Assembly: GCF_018499505.1 (NCBI RefSeq)
Contig: NZ_JAHDAC010000002.1
Span: 1 to 64,000 of the forward strand
Reading direction: 5' to 3'
Length of the DNA: 64,000 bases
DNA from: Streptococcus parasanguinis
GTDB lineage: Bacteria; Bacillota; Bacilli; Lactobacillales; Streptococcaceae
Positions 28,899 through 38,845 of the stretch are shown piece by piece. The notes beneath the pieces are model-generated. The model saw nothing but the letters and a program-made list of their open reading frames with translations. It did not search any database and was not told the origin of the DNA. Numbering within the stretch: the stretch's first letter is position 1; each line of letters opens with the position of its first letter. The translations under genes and the position numbers were made by a program.

Positions 28899-30011
28899 CT
28901 ATGATAAAATTTCTTTAAGTTTTGAGAGGAAGTCTTGAACTTCCTCTACGGTATTGAGTTCTGAAAAACTAATTCGAAGGGATTCTTTTAGGCGTGAGCT
29001 ATCTTTTCCATAGAGTGCCTCAAGGACATGGCTGGGTTGAACTGTACCAGCAGTACAAGCAGAACCTGTAGAGACAGAAATGCCAGCAAGATCGAGTCGC
29101 ATCAATAATAAATCATTTTGGACACCCGGAAAGCCAAGATTCCAAACAAATGGAAGATGACCGTCATTCGCATTAACGTAGTAGTCGTAGGCTGCTAAAC
29201 CATTGACTAGTTCTTGGCCGAGTTTTTGAACCTGGTTGAAATTTTCTTCTTGATGTAGTGTGGCTTGCTGAAGCGCGGTTGCCATCCCGACAATAGAAAT
29301 GAGATTTTCCGTGCTGGCTCTCATCTTACTTTCCTGATCCCCACCATGGATGAGATTATCAAAATCTGGGGTGGCCGCATAAAGGAAGCCGACGCCCTTT
29401 GGTCCATGGAATTTGTGGGCAGAAGCACTGAGAAAATCAATTCCCAACTCTTCGGGATAGACAGGGACCTTTCCGATTGCTTGGACAGCATCAACGTGAA
29501 AGGCAGCTGGATGATCTTTTAAGAGTTCTCCGATTTCCTTAATCGGTAGAAGATCGCCTGTCTCGTTATTGGCAAACATGGTAGAGACAAGAATGGTATC
29601 CGGTCTAAGTGCCGCCTTGATATCACTAGCCTGAATGCGTCCATCTCTTGGTTGGACGATCGTCACTTCAAATCCGAAACGTTCTACAAGGTATTCGATG
29701 GGTTCTAGAACCGCATGGTGTTCCAAAGCGGTCGTAATGATGTGTTTGCCATCTGCTTGGTGTTTCAAGCAGTAGCCTTTTATAACGGTATTATTACTTT
29801 CTGATCCACCTGAAGTGAAGAAAATCCGATTTGGAAGAGTATGGAGAGACTGAGCAATCTGCTCGCGAGATTCTCGGAGGAGTTTACTAGCCATCCGTCC
29901 ATGAGCATGAAGGCTCGATGGATTTCCAAAAGTGGTCTTCATAGTTGCAGACATTTTATCAATGACTTCAGGTAGAAGGGGAGTTGTTGCGGCATTATCA
30001 AAATATATCAC
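28899..30011 (-). CDS. Cysteine desulfurase, NifS/IscS-like
   Basis: The 370-residue PLP enzyme should remove sulfur from cysteine as an enzyme-bound persulfide for Fe-S clusters, tRNA thiolation or other uses. The PLP lysine lies in SAHKFHGPKG (about residue 200) and the persulfide-forming cysteine in STGSACTAGT (about residue 320). The loop length fits class I (NifS/IscS) enzymes. The start reads as GTG (GTG ATA TAT TTT). No IscU/SufU scaffold gene is adjacent, so this is probably not the main SUF desulfurase; a dedicated sulfur donor is more likely. Confidence 0.9.
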   Translation of the reverse strand: MIYFDNAATTPLLPEVIDKMSATMKTTFGNPSSLHAHGRMASKLLRESREQIAQSLHTLPNRIFFTSGGSESNNTVIKGYCLKHQADGKHIITTALEHHAVLEPIEYLVERFGFEVTIVQPRDGRIQASDIKAALRPDTILVSTMFANNETGDLLPIKEIGELLKDHPAAFHVDAVQAIGKVPVYPEELGIDFLSASAHKFHGPKGVGFLYAATPDFDNLIHGGDQESKMRASTENLISIVGMATALQQATLHQEENFNQVQKLGQELVNGLAAYDYYVNANDGHLPFVWNLGFPGVQNDLLLMRLDLAGISVSTGSACTAGTVQPSHVLEALYGKDSSRLKESLRISFSELNTVEEVQDFLSKLKEILS

Positions 30012-30020
30012 ATTAAGACC

Positions 30021-30977
30021 TTATTTCTTGTGGTAGGCAAATAGAGGACTAACAGGTTTTCTTTCTTGAATGCGAACAATAGCTTCAGCGATCAGTTCGC
30101 TAGCTGTCAGATAGTTAATATTTTTTGGTGTTGGTCCTTTTGGAGCAACAGAATCGGTTACCAAAATTTCTTTGATCGGAGCTTGGTCTAATAACTCGAC
30201 AGCACCTTTTACAAATAAACCATGGCTTGATACAGCATAAATTTCAGTAGCTCCTTCTCGTTCGACGATTTTCGCAGCTTCTGAGAATGTCTTACCAGTA
30301 TTGAGGATATCGTCAATCAAGATCGCTTTCTTATCTTTGACATCCCCGATAATATAGCCATAATCACGGTTTGCATCATCTTGCTCGTAATCAATGATCG
30401 CAATCGGTGCATCAAGATATTCTGCTAAACTGCGAGCTCGTTTGACACCAGAGTTTTTTGGGCTGACGACTACAACATCAGGCCCTGTTAGACCTTTATT
30501 AATGTAGTGTTCTGCAAAGAGTGGAATGGTAAAGAGGTTATCCACGGCAATATCGAAGAAACCTTGAACTTGCACTGCGTGGAGATCCAGTGTGACGACG
30601 CGATCCACCCCAGCTTTGACCAACATGTTTGCGACAAGCTTAGCAGTAATTGGTTCGCGAGGAGCAGCAGTCCGGTCTTGGCGAGCATAACCGAAGTAAG
30701 GCATGACCACATTGACAGTATTTGCGCTGGCCCGTTGGCAAGCATCCACCATAATTAAGAGTTCCATCAAGTGATTGTTGACAGGGAAACTGGTTGATTG
30801 AATGATATAAATATCATATCCACGAACACTTTCCTCAATATTGACTTGGATTTCACCATCTGAGAATTGACGGGATGAAATTTTCCCAAGTGGAACCCCA
30901 GCATGATCCGCGATTTTTTGCGCAATCTCTGGATTTGAATTGAGAGAGAAGAGCTTCATATTTTTTTTATCTGACAT
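30021..30977 (-). CDS. prs: Ribose-phosphate pyrophosphokinase
   Basis: Prs makes PRPP from ribose-5-phosphate and ATP for purine, pyrimidine, histidine and NAD synthesis. The 318-residue protein has the conserved [10 protein letters not shown], the PRPP-binding region ([18 protein letters not shown], about residues 213-230) and the ATP-binding YFGYARQDR (about 95-103). Streptococci usually carry two prs genes; the linkage to nifS and rex marks this as the second copy (prsA2 in pneumococcus). It is the first gene of the minus-strand cluster. Confidence 0.95.
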   Translation of the reverse strand: MSDKKNMKLFSLNSNPEIAQKIADHAGVPLGKISSRQFSDGEIQVNIEESVRGYDIYIIQSTSFPVNNHLMELLIMVDACQRASANTVNVVMPYFGYARQDRTAAPREPITAKLVANMLVKAGVDRVVTLDLHAVQVQGFFDIAVDNLFTIPLFAEHYINKGLTGPDVVVVSPKNSGVKRARSLAEYLDAPIAIIDYEQDDANRDYGYIIGDVKDKKAILIDDILNTGKTFSEAAKIVEREGATEIYAVSSHGLFVKGAVELLDQAPIKEILVTDSVAPKGPTPKNINYLTASELIAEAIVRIQERKPVSPLFAYHKK

Positions 30978-31049
30978 GTGATTCCAACCTCATTTAGATT
31001 TTTGATCTTAGCACTATTTTAGCAAAAATTTGCGATAATTTCAGCTATT

Positions 31050-31607
31050 TTACAATCTTTCAGCCAATCTGGCGATTTTATTTTTTGCTGCTTTGTAGAC
31101 GATTCCATGATCTGTCATGAACTGATGGAATTTTTCTTCCTGCTCAGCAGTTTCGACCTCGATTTCCAACTCATAATCTTCAGTGTCTAGATAGAGACTG
31201 TGGTCTAGTGCCACCAAACCTGTAGCTGTTTCTTTTTCGAAGCGTTCTGTTGTAAGGCTTCCCCAGACAGCGAGTTGTTCAACTGCGATTCCTTTTGACA
31301 CCAAGAGGTTTTTGATTTCTCCGTCAGGAAACTGTTGGTGTTGAAGGATCGCATCGGTTTCTTCTGGGCTGAGGTTTTGATTGTACTCGAAATGGCCAAC
31401 TGCTTCAGGAACCTTGAGAGTCAATTCAGCCTGATCTGTGAAAGTACGCACCCGCAAAGCCATTTTTTCCTTACGGATGAGCTGGTCGGGTGTATCGATA
31501 TAGTGATTGGTTTGGACAACCAATTCTGTATCAGCAAAAAGTGGAAGGAGGGATTGGTATTCCTCCTTGTCTAGCAAGGTTTTGTATTCAATTTCTAAAT
31601 GGTTCAT
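31050..31607 (-). CDS. CYTH-domain phosphohydrolase
   Basis: CYTH proteins form an eight-stranded tunnel that hydrolyses triphosphates, often inorganic triphosphate, using acidic and basic residues lining the tunnel. The 185-residue protein begins with the signature ExExK (LEIEYKTLL, residues 4-12) and has further paired charges (KMALRVRTF, ELTLKVPE, ELEIEVETAE). It is divergent from relQ, and the CYTH/relQ/nadK/rluD/pta order is conserved in streptococci, suggesting a link to nucleotide signalling. The substrate is not shown. Confidence 0.88.
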   Translation of the reverse strand: MNHLEIEYKTLLDKEEYQSLLPLFADTELVVQTNHYIDTPDQLIRKEKMALRVRTFTDQAELTLKVPEAVGHFEYNQNLSPEETDAILQHQQFPDGEIKNLLVSKGIAVEQLAVWGSLTTERFEKETATGLVALDHSLYLDTEDYELEIEVETAEQEEKFHQFMTDHGIVYKAAKNKIARLAERL

Positions 31608-31702
31608 TTTGTAGTCCTTTGCTTTTTTTCAAAAGCGATTCATGATATAATAAGAGATGTGTTTATTGTATACAAAAATGGTTCAGATTACAAGGTGGTA
31701 GG

Positions 31703-32374
31703 ATGGCAATTGATTGGGAAAACTTCTTAGATCCGTATATCCAAGCAGTTGGGGAATTAAAAATCAAACTGCGCGGGATTCGTAAGCAATATCGTAAGCA
31801 ACAAAAGCATTCTCCAATCGAGTTTGTCACAGGACGGGTCAAGCCGATTGAAAGCATCCGCGAAAAGATGATCCGAAGAAATATTTCTGAAGAAAATTTG
31901 GCTCAGGATATGCAAGATATTGCTGGTCTTCGCATCATGGTTCAGTTTGTGGACGATGTGGATGAGATCCTAGAGGTTCTGAGACAACGGCAGGATATGC
32001 GCGTGGTCCAAGAGCGAGACTACATCCGCCACAAGAAATCAAGTGGCTACCGGAGTTACCACGTCGTGGTCGAGTACCCGGTTGATACCATTGATGGAAA
32101 TGAAACGATCTTAGCAGAGATTCAAATTCGGACCTTGTCCATGAATTTTTGGGCAACCATTGAACACTCGCTCAATTATAAATATAAAGGAGACTTTCCA
32201 GACGAGATCAAAAAACGCTTAGAGACGACAGCAAACCTGGCCTATCTCTTGGATGAAGAGATGGGGGCAATTCGGGATGCGATTCAGGAGGCTCAAGCCC
32301 TGTTTGATCCACTTCATCGTAAGTTAAATGATGGCGTTGGAAATAGTGATGACACAGATGAAGACTACAGGTAA
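31703..32374 (+). CDS. relQ: Small alarmone synthetase, GTP pyrophosphokinase
   Basis: RelQ makes (p)ppGpp or pGpp from ATP and GTP or GDP without ribosome control, linking stress to growth. The 223-residue protein has only the RelA/SpoT synthetase domain, with visible motifs [21 protein letters not shown] (about residues 74-88), [15 protein letters not shown] (about 112-126) and [17 protein letters not shown] (about 140-156), and lacks the hydrolase domain. The 3' end overlaps nadK by 26 bases. Local order places it with NAD kinase and a pseudouridine synthase in one operon. Confidence 0.93.
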   Translation: MAIDWENFLDPYIQAVGELKIKLRGIRKQYRKQQKHSPIEFVTGRVKPIESIREKMIRRNISEENLAQDMQDIAGLRIMVQFVDDVDEILEVLRQRQDMRVVQERDYIRHKKSSGYRSYHVVVEYPVDTIDGNETILAEIQIRTLSMNFWATIEHSLNYKYKGDFPDEIKKRLETTANLAYLLDEEMGAIRDAIQEAQALFDPLHRKLNDGVGNSDDTDEDYR

Positions 32375-33176
32375 AAAAGTATCCATTATTCGCAATCGCA
32401 AGCGTCAAAGTGAAGAGGTTTTTCAGCAGTTGCGCTACAAGCTTCGGAAAAATAATTTTATTTTGACGGAGAAGCACCCAGATATTGTGATTTCAATTGG
32501 TGGCGATGGGATGTTGCTATCGGCCTTTCACAAGTATGAACACCAGTTGGATCGGGTGCGATTTGTTGGCGTCCATACCGGACACTTAGGATTCTATACA
32601 GATTACTTAGACAGTGAAATCGATAAGCTGGTTGAGAATTTAAAATATGATACAGGAGCTAAGGTTTCTTACCCTATTTTGAATGTCAAGATTACTTTCG
32701 ACAATGGGGAAACCCGTACCATGAGAGCGTTGAACGAAGCAACGATTAAGAGAAGCGACCGGACCATGGTTGCCGATCTCACGATTAATGGAGTGGATTT
32801 TGAGCGCTTCAGAGGAGACGGGATTACCGTTTCGACTCCGACAGGAAGTACGGCTTACAACAAATCCTTAGGAGGAGCAGTCCTTCACCCGACTATTGAG
32901 GCGCTACAGATCGCTGAGATCGCTAGTCTCAACAATCGTGTCTATCGTACATTGGGTTCTTCTGTTATTGTCCCTAAAAAGGATAAGATCGAGATTACAC
33001 CGACAAGACCTGGCTTCCACATTATCTCTGTCGACAATTCAACCTATTCTTACCGTAATATTGCAAAGGTAGAATATCAGATTGACAACCATAAGATTAA
33101 TTTTGTGGCAAGTTCCAGTCACACCAGCTTCTGGAATCGGGTCAAGGATGCCTTTATCGGAGACGATAGAGAATGA
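32349..33176 (+). CDS. nadK: NAD kinase
   Basis: NadK phosphorylates NAD to NADP and sets the NADPH supply. The 275-residue form starts [10 protein letters not shown]; another ATG three codons later is possible, and the open frame upstream to 32328 lacks support. Motifs are [14 protein letters not shown] (about residues 46-59, GGDG binding the nucleotide), [15 protein letters not shown] and [14 protein letters not shown] (about 157-170). It overlaps relQ by 26 bases and the next gene by 4, so these are translationally coupled. Confidence 0.94.
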   Translation: MTQMKTTGKKVSIIRNRKRQSEEVFQQLRYKLRKNNFILTEKHPDIVISIGGDGMLLSAFHKYEHQLDRVRFVGVHTGHLGFYTDYLDSEIDKLVENLKYDTGAKVSYPILNVKITFDNGETRTMRALNEATIKRSDRTMVADLTINGVDFERFRGDGITVSTPTGSTAYNKSLGGAVLHPTIEALQIAEIASLNNRVYRTLGSSVIVPKKDKIEITPTRPGFHIISVDNSTYSYRNIAKVEYQIDNHKINFVASSSHTSFWNRVKDAFIGDDRE

Positions 33177-34066
33177 GATTTGAATTCATTGTCGATGAGC
33201 ATGTCAAGGTCAAGACCTTCCTGAAAAAGCATGAGGTTTCTAAGGGGCTCTTAGCAAAGATTAAGTTTCGTGGTGGCCAGATCCTTGTCAATGGACGTCC
33301 GGAGAATGCGATTTATTTGTTGGATATTGGGGATCGCTTGGTCATTGATATTCCAGCAGAAGAAGGGTTTGAAACCCTAAAACCCATGGATCGACCTTTG
33401 GATATTTTGTTTGAAGATGATCATTTTTTGGTCTTAAACAAACCCTTTGGGATTGCTTCTATTCCAAGTGCGATTCATTCCAATACCTTAGCAAATTTTG
33501 TAAAAGGCTACTATGTGAAGCAGGGCTACGAGAACCAGCAGGTTCACATTGTCACTCGCCTGGACAAGGATACAAGTGGCGTCATGCTCTTTGCCAAACA
33601 TGGCTATGCCCATGCCTGCTTGGATAAGCAATTGCAATCTAAAACGATTCAGAAACGCTATTATGCCTTGGTTAAGGGTTCTGGGAAGCTTGATCCTGTC
33701 GGAGAGATTATTGCTCCGATTGCGCGTGATGAAGATTCAATTATCACCCGAAAGGTAGCTAAAGGCGGCAAGTATGCTCATACAAGCTACCAGGTTGTTC
33801 AATCTTTTGGTGATATTCACCTAGTGGATATTCAGTTACACACAGGTCGAACCCATCAGATCCGCGTTCATTTTTCCCATATTGGTTTTCCGCTCTTGGG
33901 AGATGATCTCTATGGCGGCAGTTTAGAAGACGGCATTGAGCGCCAGGCCCTTCATTGTCATCGTCTATCCTATTATCATCCATTTCTAGAGGAAGAGTTG
34001 GTCATAGAAAGTCCACTACCTCCAGATTTCCAAGCTGTATTAACACAGCTTCAAACTAGTTATTAA
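33173..34066 (+). CDS. RluA/RluD-family pseudouridine synthase
   Basis: The 297-residue enzyme converts uridine to pseudouridine in structured RNA. An N-terminal S4-like region (about residues 12-60) precedes the catalytic domain with the family signature [18 protein letters not shown] (about 125-142); Asp132 is the nucleophile. A second motif, [11 protein letters not shown], lies near residue 223. The family sits beside relQ-nadK in streptococci. Whether it acts on 23S rRNA (RluD-like) or tRNA cannot be told from sequence. The ATG overlaps the nadK stop by 4 bases. Confidence 0.9.
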   Translation: MRFEFIVDEHVKVKTFLKKHEVSKGLLAKIKFRGGQILVNGRPENAIYLLDIGDRLVIDIPAEEGFETLKPMDRPLDILFEDDHFLVLNKPFGIASIPSAIHSNTLANFVKGYYVKQGYENQQVHIVTRLDKDTSGVMLFAKHGYAHACLDKQLQSKTIQKRYYALVKGSGKLDPVGEIIAPIARDEDSIITRKVAKGGKYAHTSYQVVQSFGDIHLVDIQLHTGRTHQIRVHFSHIGFPLLGDDLYGGSLEDGIERQALHCHRLSYYHPFLEEELVIESPLPPDFQAVLTQLQTSY

Positions 34067-34087
34067 TTATTAAAAGGAGTAAAACTC

Positions 34088-35062
34088 ATGGAAGTTTTCG
34101 AAAATCTCAAAGCCAACCTCGTTGGTAAGAATGCACGTATTGTATTACCAGAAGGTGAAGAACCTCGTATCCTCCAAGCGACAAAACGCATTGTGAACGA
34201 GACAGAAGTAACCCCTGTCTTGCTTGGTAATCCGGATAAAATTCGGATTTATCTTGAAATCGAAGGGGTTTTGGATGGATATGAAGTCATCGATCCTCAT
34301 TCTTATCCAGGTTTTGAAGAAATGGTAGCTTCCTTAGTAGAACGTCGTAAGGGCAAAATGACAGAAGAAGAAGCGCGTCAAGTCTTGAAAGATGACGTTA
34401 ACTATTTTGGTGTCATGTTAGTGCACATGGGAATTGTTGATGGGATGGTATCTGGTGCGATTCACTCAACAGCCGCAACTGTTCGTCCGGCCTTGCAAAT
34501 TATCAAAACTCGTCCAAATGTAAAACGGACTTCAGGGGCTTTCCTTATGGTTCGTGGATCTGAACGCTACTTGTTCGGCGACTGTGCCATCAACATCAAT
34601 CCAGATGCTGAAGGATTAGCCGAAATTGCCATCAATTCAGCTATCACAGCCAAGATGTTTGGTATTGATCCAAAAATTGCTATGTTGAGCTATTCAACAA
34701 AAGGATCTGGTTTCGGTGAAAGTGTTGATAAGGTTGTCGAAGCGACTAAGCTTGCCCATGAACTTCGTCCAGACCTTGAAATTGACGGGGAATTGCAATT
34801 TGACGCAGCCTTTGTCCCTGCAACTGCAGCCTTGAAGGCTCCAGGAAGCAAGGTGGCAGGTCAAGCCAATGTCTTTATCTTCCCTGGTATTGAAGCAGGA
34901 AACATTGGATACAAGATGGCTGAACGTCTCGGAGGCTTTGCAGCGGTAGGTCCAGTATTGCAAGGGTTGAACAAACCAGTCAATGACCTCTCTCGTGGAT
35001 GTAATGCAGATGACGTCTATAAATTAACCTTGATTACGGCTGCTCAAGCTGTGGAGCAATAA
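34088..35062 (+). CDS. pta: Phosphate acetyltransferase
   Basis: Pta interconverts acetyl-CoA and acetyl phosphate; with acetate kinase it yields ATP from pyruvate breakdown, and acetyl phosphate from pyruvate oxidase can flow back through it. The 324 residues are the short, single-domain form, with conserved segments RIVLPEGEEPRIL (about residues 18-30), SGAIHSTAATVRPALQ and the C-terminal PVNDLSRGC. AAAGGAG precedes the ATG. It starts 21 bases after the pseudouridine synthase and is followed by repeat copy 4. Confidence 0.95.
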   Translation: MEVFENLKANLVGKNARIVLPEGEEPRILQATKRIVNETEVTPVLLGNPDKIRIYLEIEGVLDGYEVIDPHSYPGFEEMVASLVERRKGKMTEEEARQVLKDDVNYFGVMLVHMGIVDGMVSGAIHSTAATVRPALQIIKTRPNVKRTSGAFLMVRGSERYLFGDCAININPDAEGLAEIAINSAITAKMFGIDPKIAMLSYSTKGSGFGESVDKVVEATKLAHELRPDLEIDGELQFDAAFVPATAALKAPGSKVAGQANVFIFPGIEAGNIGYKMAERLGGFAAVGPVLQGLNKPVNDLSRGCNADDVYKLTLITAAQAVEQ

Positions 35063-35073
35063 GAAATACATTT

Positions 35074-35254
35074 AGAGAGTGGGACAGAAATTGGTAATTC
35101 GTTAGAATTCGATTTCGTCGTCCCATCTCCGCACAGTTGAGTAGGGCTGTAAAAGCTGATGAAATCAGCGTAGTAGAGCCCACTCAACCACTGCGTCTTG
35201 CTTGACAATCCAAAAATAATTGAGAGGCTAGGACTTTTGTCCCAGCCTCTTTTT
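35074..35254 (+). repeat. Structured intergenic repeat, copy 4
   Basis: A close copy of the element at 4088-4266 with a few substitutions, beginning 11 bases after the pta stop. Its last hairpin followed by a T run should terminate the relQ-pta unit before mutY. Confidence 0.9.
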
Positions 35255-35296
35255 CTTTATAAAATCAGAATTTCTAAACTCTAACTCATTCTGTGG

Positions 35297-35302
35297 TATA
35301 CT
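35297..35302 (+). promoter_or_regulatory. Extended -10 of mutY, very close to the start codon
   Basis: TATACT preceded by TGG (TGGTATACT at 35294-35302) forms an extended -10. The first mutY ATG is only 6 bases after it, so transcription could begin at or beside the start codon and give a leaderless message. A downstream ATG at 35339 is the alternative. Confidence 0.5.
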
Positions 35303-35308
35303 AGGAAT

Positions 35309-36463
35309 ATGTTAGATTTAAAAGATTACGGGATTACCATGTGGAAGGAGGAAAAAATCGCCTCTTTTCGAGAAAAGTTATTAGCCTGGTATGATGCCCA
35401 TAAACGGGATCTTCCCTGGAGAAGGACCCAGGATCCTTATAAAATTTGGATCTCAGAAATTATGCTCCAGCAGACACGTGTCGATACGGTTATTCCTTAT
35501 TATGAGCGTTTTTTAGATTGGTTTCCGACGGTCGCTGATTTGGCTCAAGCTCCTGAAGAAAAACTCTTAAAAGCTTGGGAAGGCTTGGGGTATTACTCAC
35601 GTGTCCGCAACATGCAGAAAGCTGCCCAGCAGATAATGGAAAATCACGGAGGAGTGTTCCCATCAAGCTATGACGAAATCTCTAAACTGAAGGGAATTGG
35701 GCCTTATACAGCTGGTGCTATCGCTAGTATTGCCTTTGGATTACCAGAGCCAGCAGTAGATGGCAATGTCATGCGTGTTCTAGCCCGCTTGTTTGAGGTG
35801 GACTACGATATCGGAGTTCCAACTAATCGCAAGATTTTTCAAGCCATGATGGAAATCTTGATCGATCCGGCCCGTCCTGGTGATTTCAATCAGGCTTTGA
35901 TGGATTTGGGGTCCGATATTGAATCGCCAGTCAATCCACGGCCGGAAGATAGTCCTGTTAAGGAATTTAGCGCGACCTACCAACATGGGACCATGGATCG
36001 TTATCCCATAAAAGCTCCTAAGAAGAAACCGGTACCTGTCTATCTCACAGCCTTTATTATCAAGGATAGTCAAGGACGCTATTTGTTGGAGAAAAATGAG
36101 CGAGAAGGGCTTTTATCAGGTTTCTGGCATTTCCCCTTGATCGAAGTGGATAGCCTATCTGAGAACCTAGGTCAATTATCTCTACTGGATGGGAAGGGGG
36201 ATGCAGAGAGTAACCCAGAAATTCTTTCTTTTGAACAGGACTATGACTTGGCCATTGAATGGCAGGACAGATCGTATCCTATCGTCCAGCATATCTTTTC
36301 GCATCGCAAGTGGCAGGTTCAACTTCGTTACGGCCTAGTAAAAGAAGGAGAGCAACCAGCAAGTGAATCGACTGTTTGGTTAACACCAGAAGAATTTTCC
36401 AATTATCCTTTTGCTAAACCTCAGCAGAAGATCTGGACGACTTTTTCGGAAAATGAAAAATAG
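35309..36463 (+). CDS. mutY: Adenine DNA glycosylase MutY, lacking Fe-S cluster cysteines
   Basis: MutY removes adenine mispaired with 8-oxoguanine, completing the defence that MutX starts. The 384-residue protein has the helix-hairpin-helix LKGIGPYTAGAIASIAFG (about residues 129-146), the catalytic Asp in VDGNVMRVLARLF (Asp150) and a C-terminal Nudix-like domain (from about 240) for 8-oxoG recognition. Where most MutY have C-x6-C-x2-C-x5-C, this one reads ESPVNPRPEDSPVKEFSA with no cysteine, so it should have no [4Fe-4S] cluster. Such clusterless MutY occur in streptococci and lactobacilli. Confidence 0.94.
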   Translation: MLDLKDYGITMWKEEKIASFREKLLAWYDAHKRDLPWRRTQDPYKIWISEIMLQQTRVDTVIPYYERFLDWFPTVADLAQAPEEKLLKAWEGLGYYSRVRNMQKAAQQIMENHGGVFPSSYDEISKLKGIGPYTAGAIASIAFGLPEPAVDGNVMRVLARLFEVDYDIGVPTNRKIFQAMMEILIDPARPGDFNQALMDLGSDIESPVNPRPEDSPVKEFSATYQHGTMDRYPIKAPKKKPVPVYLTAFIIKDSQGRYLLEKNEREGLLSGFWHFPLIEVDSLSENLGQLSLLDGKGDAESNPEILSFEQDYDLAIEWQDRSYPIVQHIFSHRKWQVQLRYGLVKEGEQPASESTVWLTPEEFSNYPFAKPQQKIWTTFSENEK

Positions 36464-36490
36464 CTAGAGACTTATCTCTAGCTATTTTTT
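36456..36490. terminator. Bidirectional terminator between mutY and the thioredoxin-like gene
   Basis: AAAAATAGCTAGAGA pairs perfectly with TCTCTAGCTATTTTT around a four-base loop. The mutY stop codon lies within the left arm. Confidence 0.92.
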
Positions 36491-36836
36491 ATAGATGAGC
36501 GAATGCTTTGATTTCTTCTTCAGACATAGATGAGTCGCAACGAACACTGACTTCACCGGCTTCGACATGTAAAAATCCTGGGACAGTTGGGATGCCGTAG
36601 GTTGAGCGGAAGGCTTGTAATGCGTCTAGCTGACTTGGTTCTTCACTATTGATGAAGTAGATATGAGCTTTTGTTTCAGCTACGACAGTTGCTAACTTAG
36701 CAGCAAACTTCCGGCAGTAAGGACAAGTCTTGCGTCCGATAAAGAAGGTCGCTGTTTCTTTTTGATCGATCGCTTCTTGCGCACGCGCGACAGTTGTGAC
36801 TTCAAGATCTTTAATATCTTCTAAAAATTGTTCCAT
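36489..36836 (-). CDS. Thioredoxin-fold protein with CPYC motif
   Basis: A 115-residue thioredoxin-like protein with a redox motif Cys38-Pro-Tyr-Cys41 and the cis-proline region GIPTVPGFLHV (about residues 84-94). It lacks a signal peptide, so it should act in the cytoplasm. Similar streptococcal proteins are often labelled bacteriocin transport accessory proteins (PedC/BrcD-like), but no bacteriocin gene is near, so a general thiol-disulfide role is the safer reading. It is a single-gene unit between mutY and pgm. Confidence 0.82.
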   Translation of the reverse strand: MEQFLEDIKDLEVTTVARAQEAIDQKETATFFIGRKTCPYCRKFAAKLATVVAETKAHIYFINSEEPSQLDALQAFRSTYGIPTVPGFLHVEAGEVSVRCDSSMSEEEIKAFAHL

Positions 36837-36910
36837 GAGATTACCTCGCTTTCTTCTATGTCTAGTATGCCATATTTTCTATAAAATCGCTGGTATTTGC
36901 TACGAAAGAA

Positions 36911-37089
36911 AGAGAGAGTGGGACAGAAATCGGTTATTCGTTAGAATTCGATTTCGTCGTCCCACCTCCGCACAGTTGAGTAGGGCTGTAAAAACTGATA
37001 AAATCAGCGTAGTAGAGCCCACTCAACCACTGCGTCTTGCTCGACAATCCAAAAATAATTGAGAGGCTAGGACTTTTGTCCCAGCCTCG
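36911..37089 (+). repeat. Structured intergenic repeat, copy 5
   Basis: A close copy of the element at 4088-4266 between the start of the thioredoxin-like gene and the end of pgm, both on the minus strand. It ends 4 bases before the pgm stop codon. Two substitutions appear in the central stem. Confidence 0.9.
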
Positions 37090-37093
37090 TGTT

Positions 37094-38809
37094 TTAGCCT
37101 ACAAAAGCATTGATTTCTGCTTCGATATTTGCAATTTTTTCTTTAGCATCTGTTTCAGATTCACCAACTGTAGCGATGTAGAATTTGATTTTTGGTTCGG
37201 TACCTGAAGGACGAACGGCAAACCATGAATCATCAGCCAAGATGTATTTAAGCACGTTGCTTGGAGGAGTTGTCAATTTTTCAACGCCGTCAGCAGTAGT
37301 AGCTGTTTGTTCCAAGAAGTCTTCTGTCTTAGCAATGTCTGTATTGTTAAATTGTTTAGGAGCATTGCCACGGAATTTATCCATGATTTTCTTGATTTCT
37401 GCAGCTCCGTCAACACCTGAAAGGGTAACAGAGATGGTTTTTTCTGCGAAGTAGCCGTATTGTTTGTAGATTTCTTCGATACCATCTGCCAAAGTCATAC
37501 CACGTGAGCGGTAGTAAGCTGCGATTTCAGCAACGATAAGAACGGCTTGGATAGCGTCTTTGTCACGTACGAATGGTTTGATCAGGTAACCGAAGCTTTC
37601 TTCGAAACCAAGCATGTAAGTATGGTTGTGTTGTGTTTCAAATTCATGGATTTTTTCACCGATAAATTTGAAACCAGTCAAGACGTTAAACATTGTTGCG
37701 CCGTAGCTTTCTGCAATCTTAGTCACCAACTCAGTTGATACGATTGATTTACAGAGGGCAGCATTGGCAGGAAGGGTACCAGCTGTTTTGTGAGCTTCAA
37801 GAATGTATTTAGCAATGATCGCTCCGATTTGGTTACCAGAAAGGTTTAGGTAAGAACCGTCTGGTTGGCGGATTTCAACACCAAGGCGGTCAGCATCTGG
37901 GTCAGTTGCAACCAATACATCAGCGTCTACTTTGCGACCAAGTTCTTCAGCAAGAGCAAAGGCAGCTTGGTTTTCAGGGTTTGGAGATTTAACAGTTGAG
38001 AAGTCAGCATCTGGAACAGCTTGAGCTTCAACAACTTGAACAGCTTCAAATCCAGCTTGGGCAAGAGCACGACGAGCCAACATTTCACCAGTACCATGAA
38101 GTGGAGTGTAGACAATCTTCATGTCGCGACCGTATTCATTGATCAAGTCTTGGTTGATGTTAACGCCTTTCACTTCTTTCAAGTATTCAGCGTCGACGTT
38201 TTCACCGATAACTTCAATCAAGCCCTTAGCTTTGCTTTCTTCAAGGTCAGCTAATTGTACAGTGAAAGGATTTTCGATAGCACGGATGTAATCTGTCAAT
38301 GCATCAGCATCTGCAGGTGGCATTTGTCCACCGTCTTCACCATATACCTTGTATCCATTAAATGGAGCAGGGTTGTGGCTGGCTGTTACCATGATACCAG
38401 CAAATGTGTGAAGATGACGAACAGCAAATGACAATTCAGGTGTTGGACGAAGGCTTTCAAATACATAAGATTTGATACCATGAGCAGCCAAAACTTGAGC
38501 AGATTCAAAAGCAAACTCAGGAGAGAAGTGACGGCTGTCGTAGGCGATCGCAACACCGCGTTTCTTCGCTTCCTCACCTTTTGAGTCGATCAATTGGGCC
38601 AACCCTTCAGTTGCTTGGCGAACAACATAGATATTAATACGGTTGGTACCAGCACCGATTAATCCACGCATACCAGCTGTACCGAATTCAAGGTTGGTAT
38701 AGAAGGCATCTTCTTTTGTTTTTTCATCCATTGCGACCAACTCATCACGAAGGTAAGCTGGTAATTCAGCAAAGTCGAGCCATTTTTGGTAGTTTTCTTG
38801 ATAGGTCAT
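37094..38809 (-). CDS. pgm: Phosphoglucomutase (alpha-D-phosphohexomutase)
   Basis: Pgm interconverts glucose-6-phosphate and glucose-1-phosphate, feeding UDP-glucose for capsule, glycolipid and teichoic acid synthesis. The 571-residue protein has the phosphoserine loop TASHNPAPFNGYKVYG (about residues 146-161), the metal-binding DPDADRLGVE (about 306-315) and the sugar-binding GFEESFGYLI (about 402-411), with a C-terminal phosphate-binding RPSGTEPKIKFY (about 535). GGAGACG precedes the ATG. A CodY-like sequence and a -10 lie just upstream on the minus strand. Confidence 0.95.
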   Translation of the reverse strand: MTYQENYQKWLDFAELPAYLRDELVAMDEKTKEDAFYTNLEFGTAGMRGLIGAGTNRINIYVVRQATEGLAQLIDSKGEEAKKRGVAIAYDSRHFSPEFAFESAQVLAAHGIKSYVFESLRPTPELSFAVRHLHTFAGIMVTASHNPAPFNGYKVYGEDGGQMPPADADALTDYIRAIENPFTVQLADLEESKAKGLIEVIGENVDAEYLKEVKGVNINQDLINEYGRDMKIVYTPLHGTGEMLARRALAQAGFEAVQVVEAQAVPDADFSTVKSPNPENQAAFALAEELGRKVDADVLVATDPDADRLGVEIRQPDGSYLNLSGNQIGAIIAKYILEAHKTAGTLPANAALCKSIVSTELVTKIAESYGATMFNVLTGFKFIGEKIHEFETQHNHTYMLGFEESFGYLIKPFVRDKDAIQAVLIVAEIAAYYRSRGMTLADGIEEIYKQYGYFAEKTISVTLSGVDGAAEIKKIMDKFRGNAPKQFNNTDIAKTEDFLEQTATTADGVEKLTTPPSNVLKYILADDSWFAVRPSGTEPKIKFYIATVGESETDAKEKIANIEAEINAFVG

Positions 38810-38845
38810 GCAAGCGTCTCCTTTTTGCTTATAATTTAATCGCTT

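Noticed and set aside
36796..37062. 88-codon frame crossing repeat copy 5
   Set aside because: Most of it is the repeat element; a similar peptide would arise in other copies, which shift frame or contain stops. It is not a gene.
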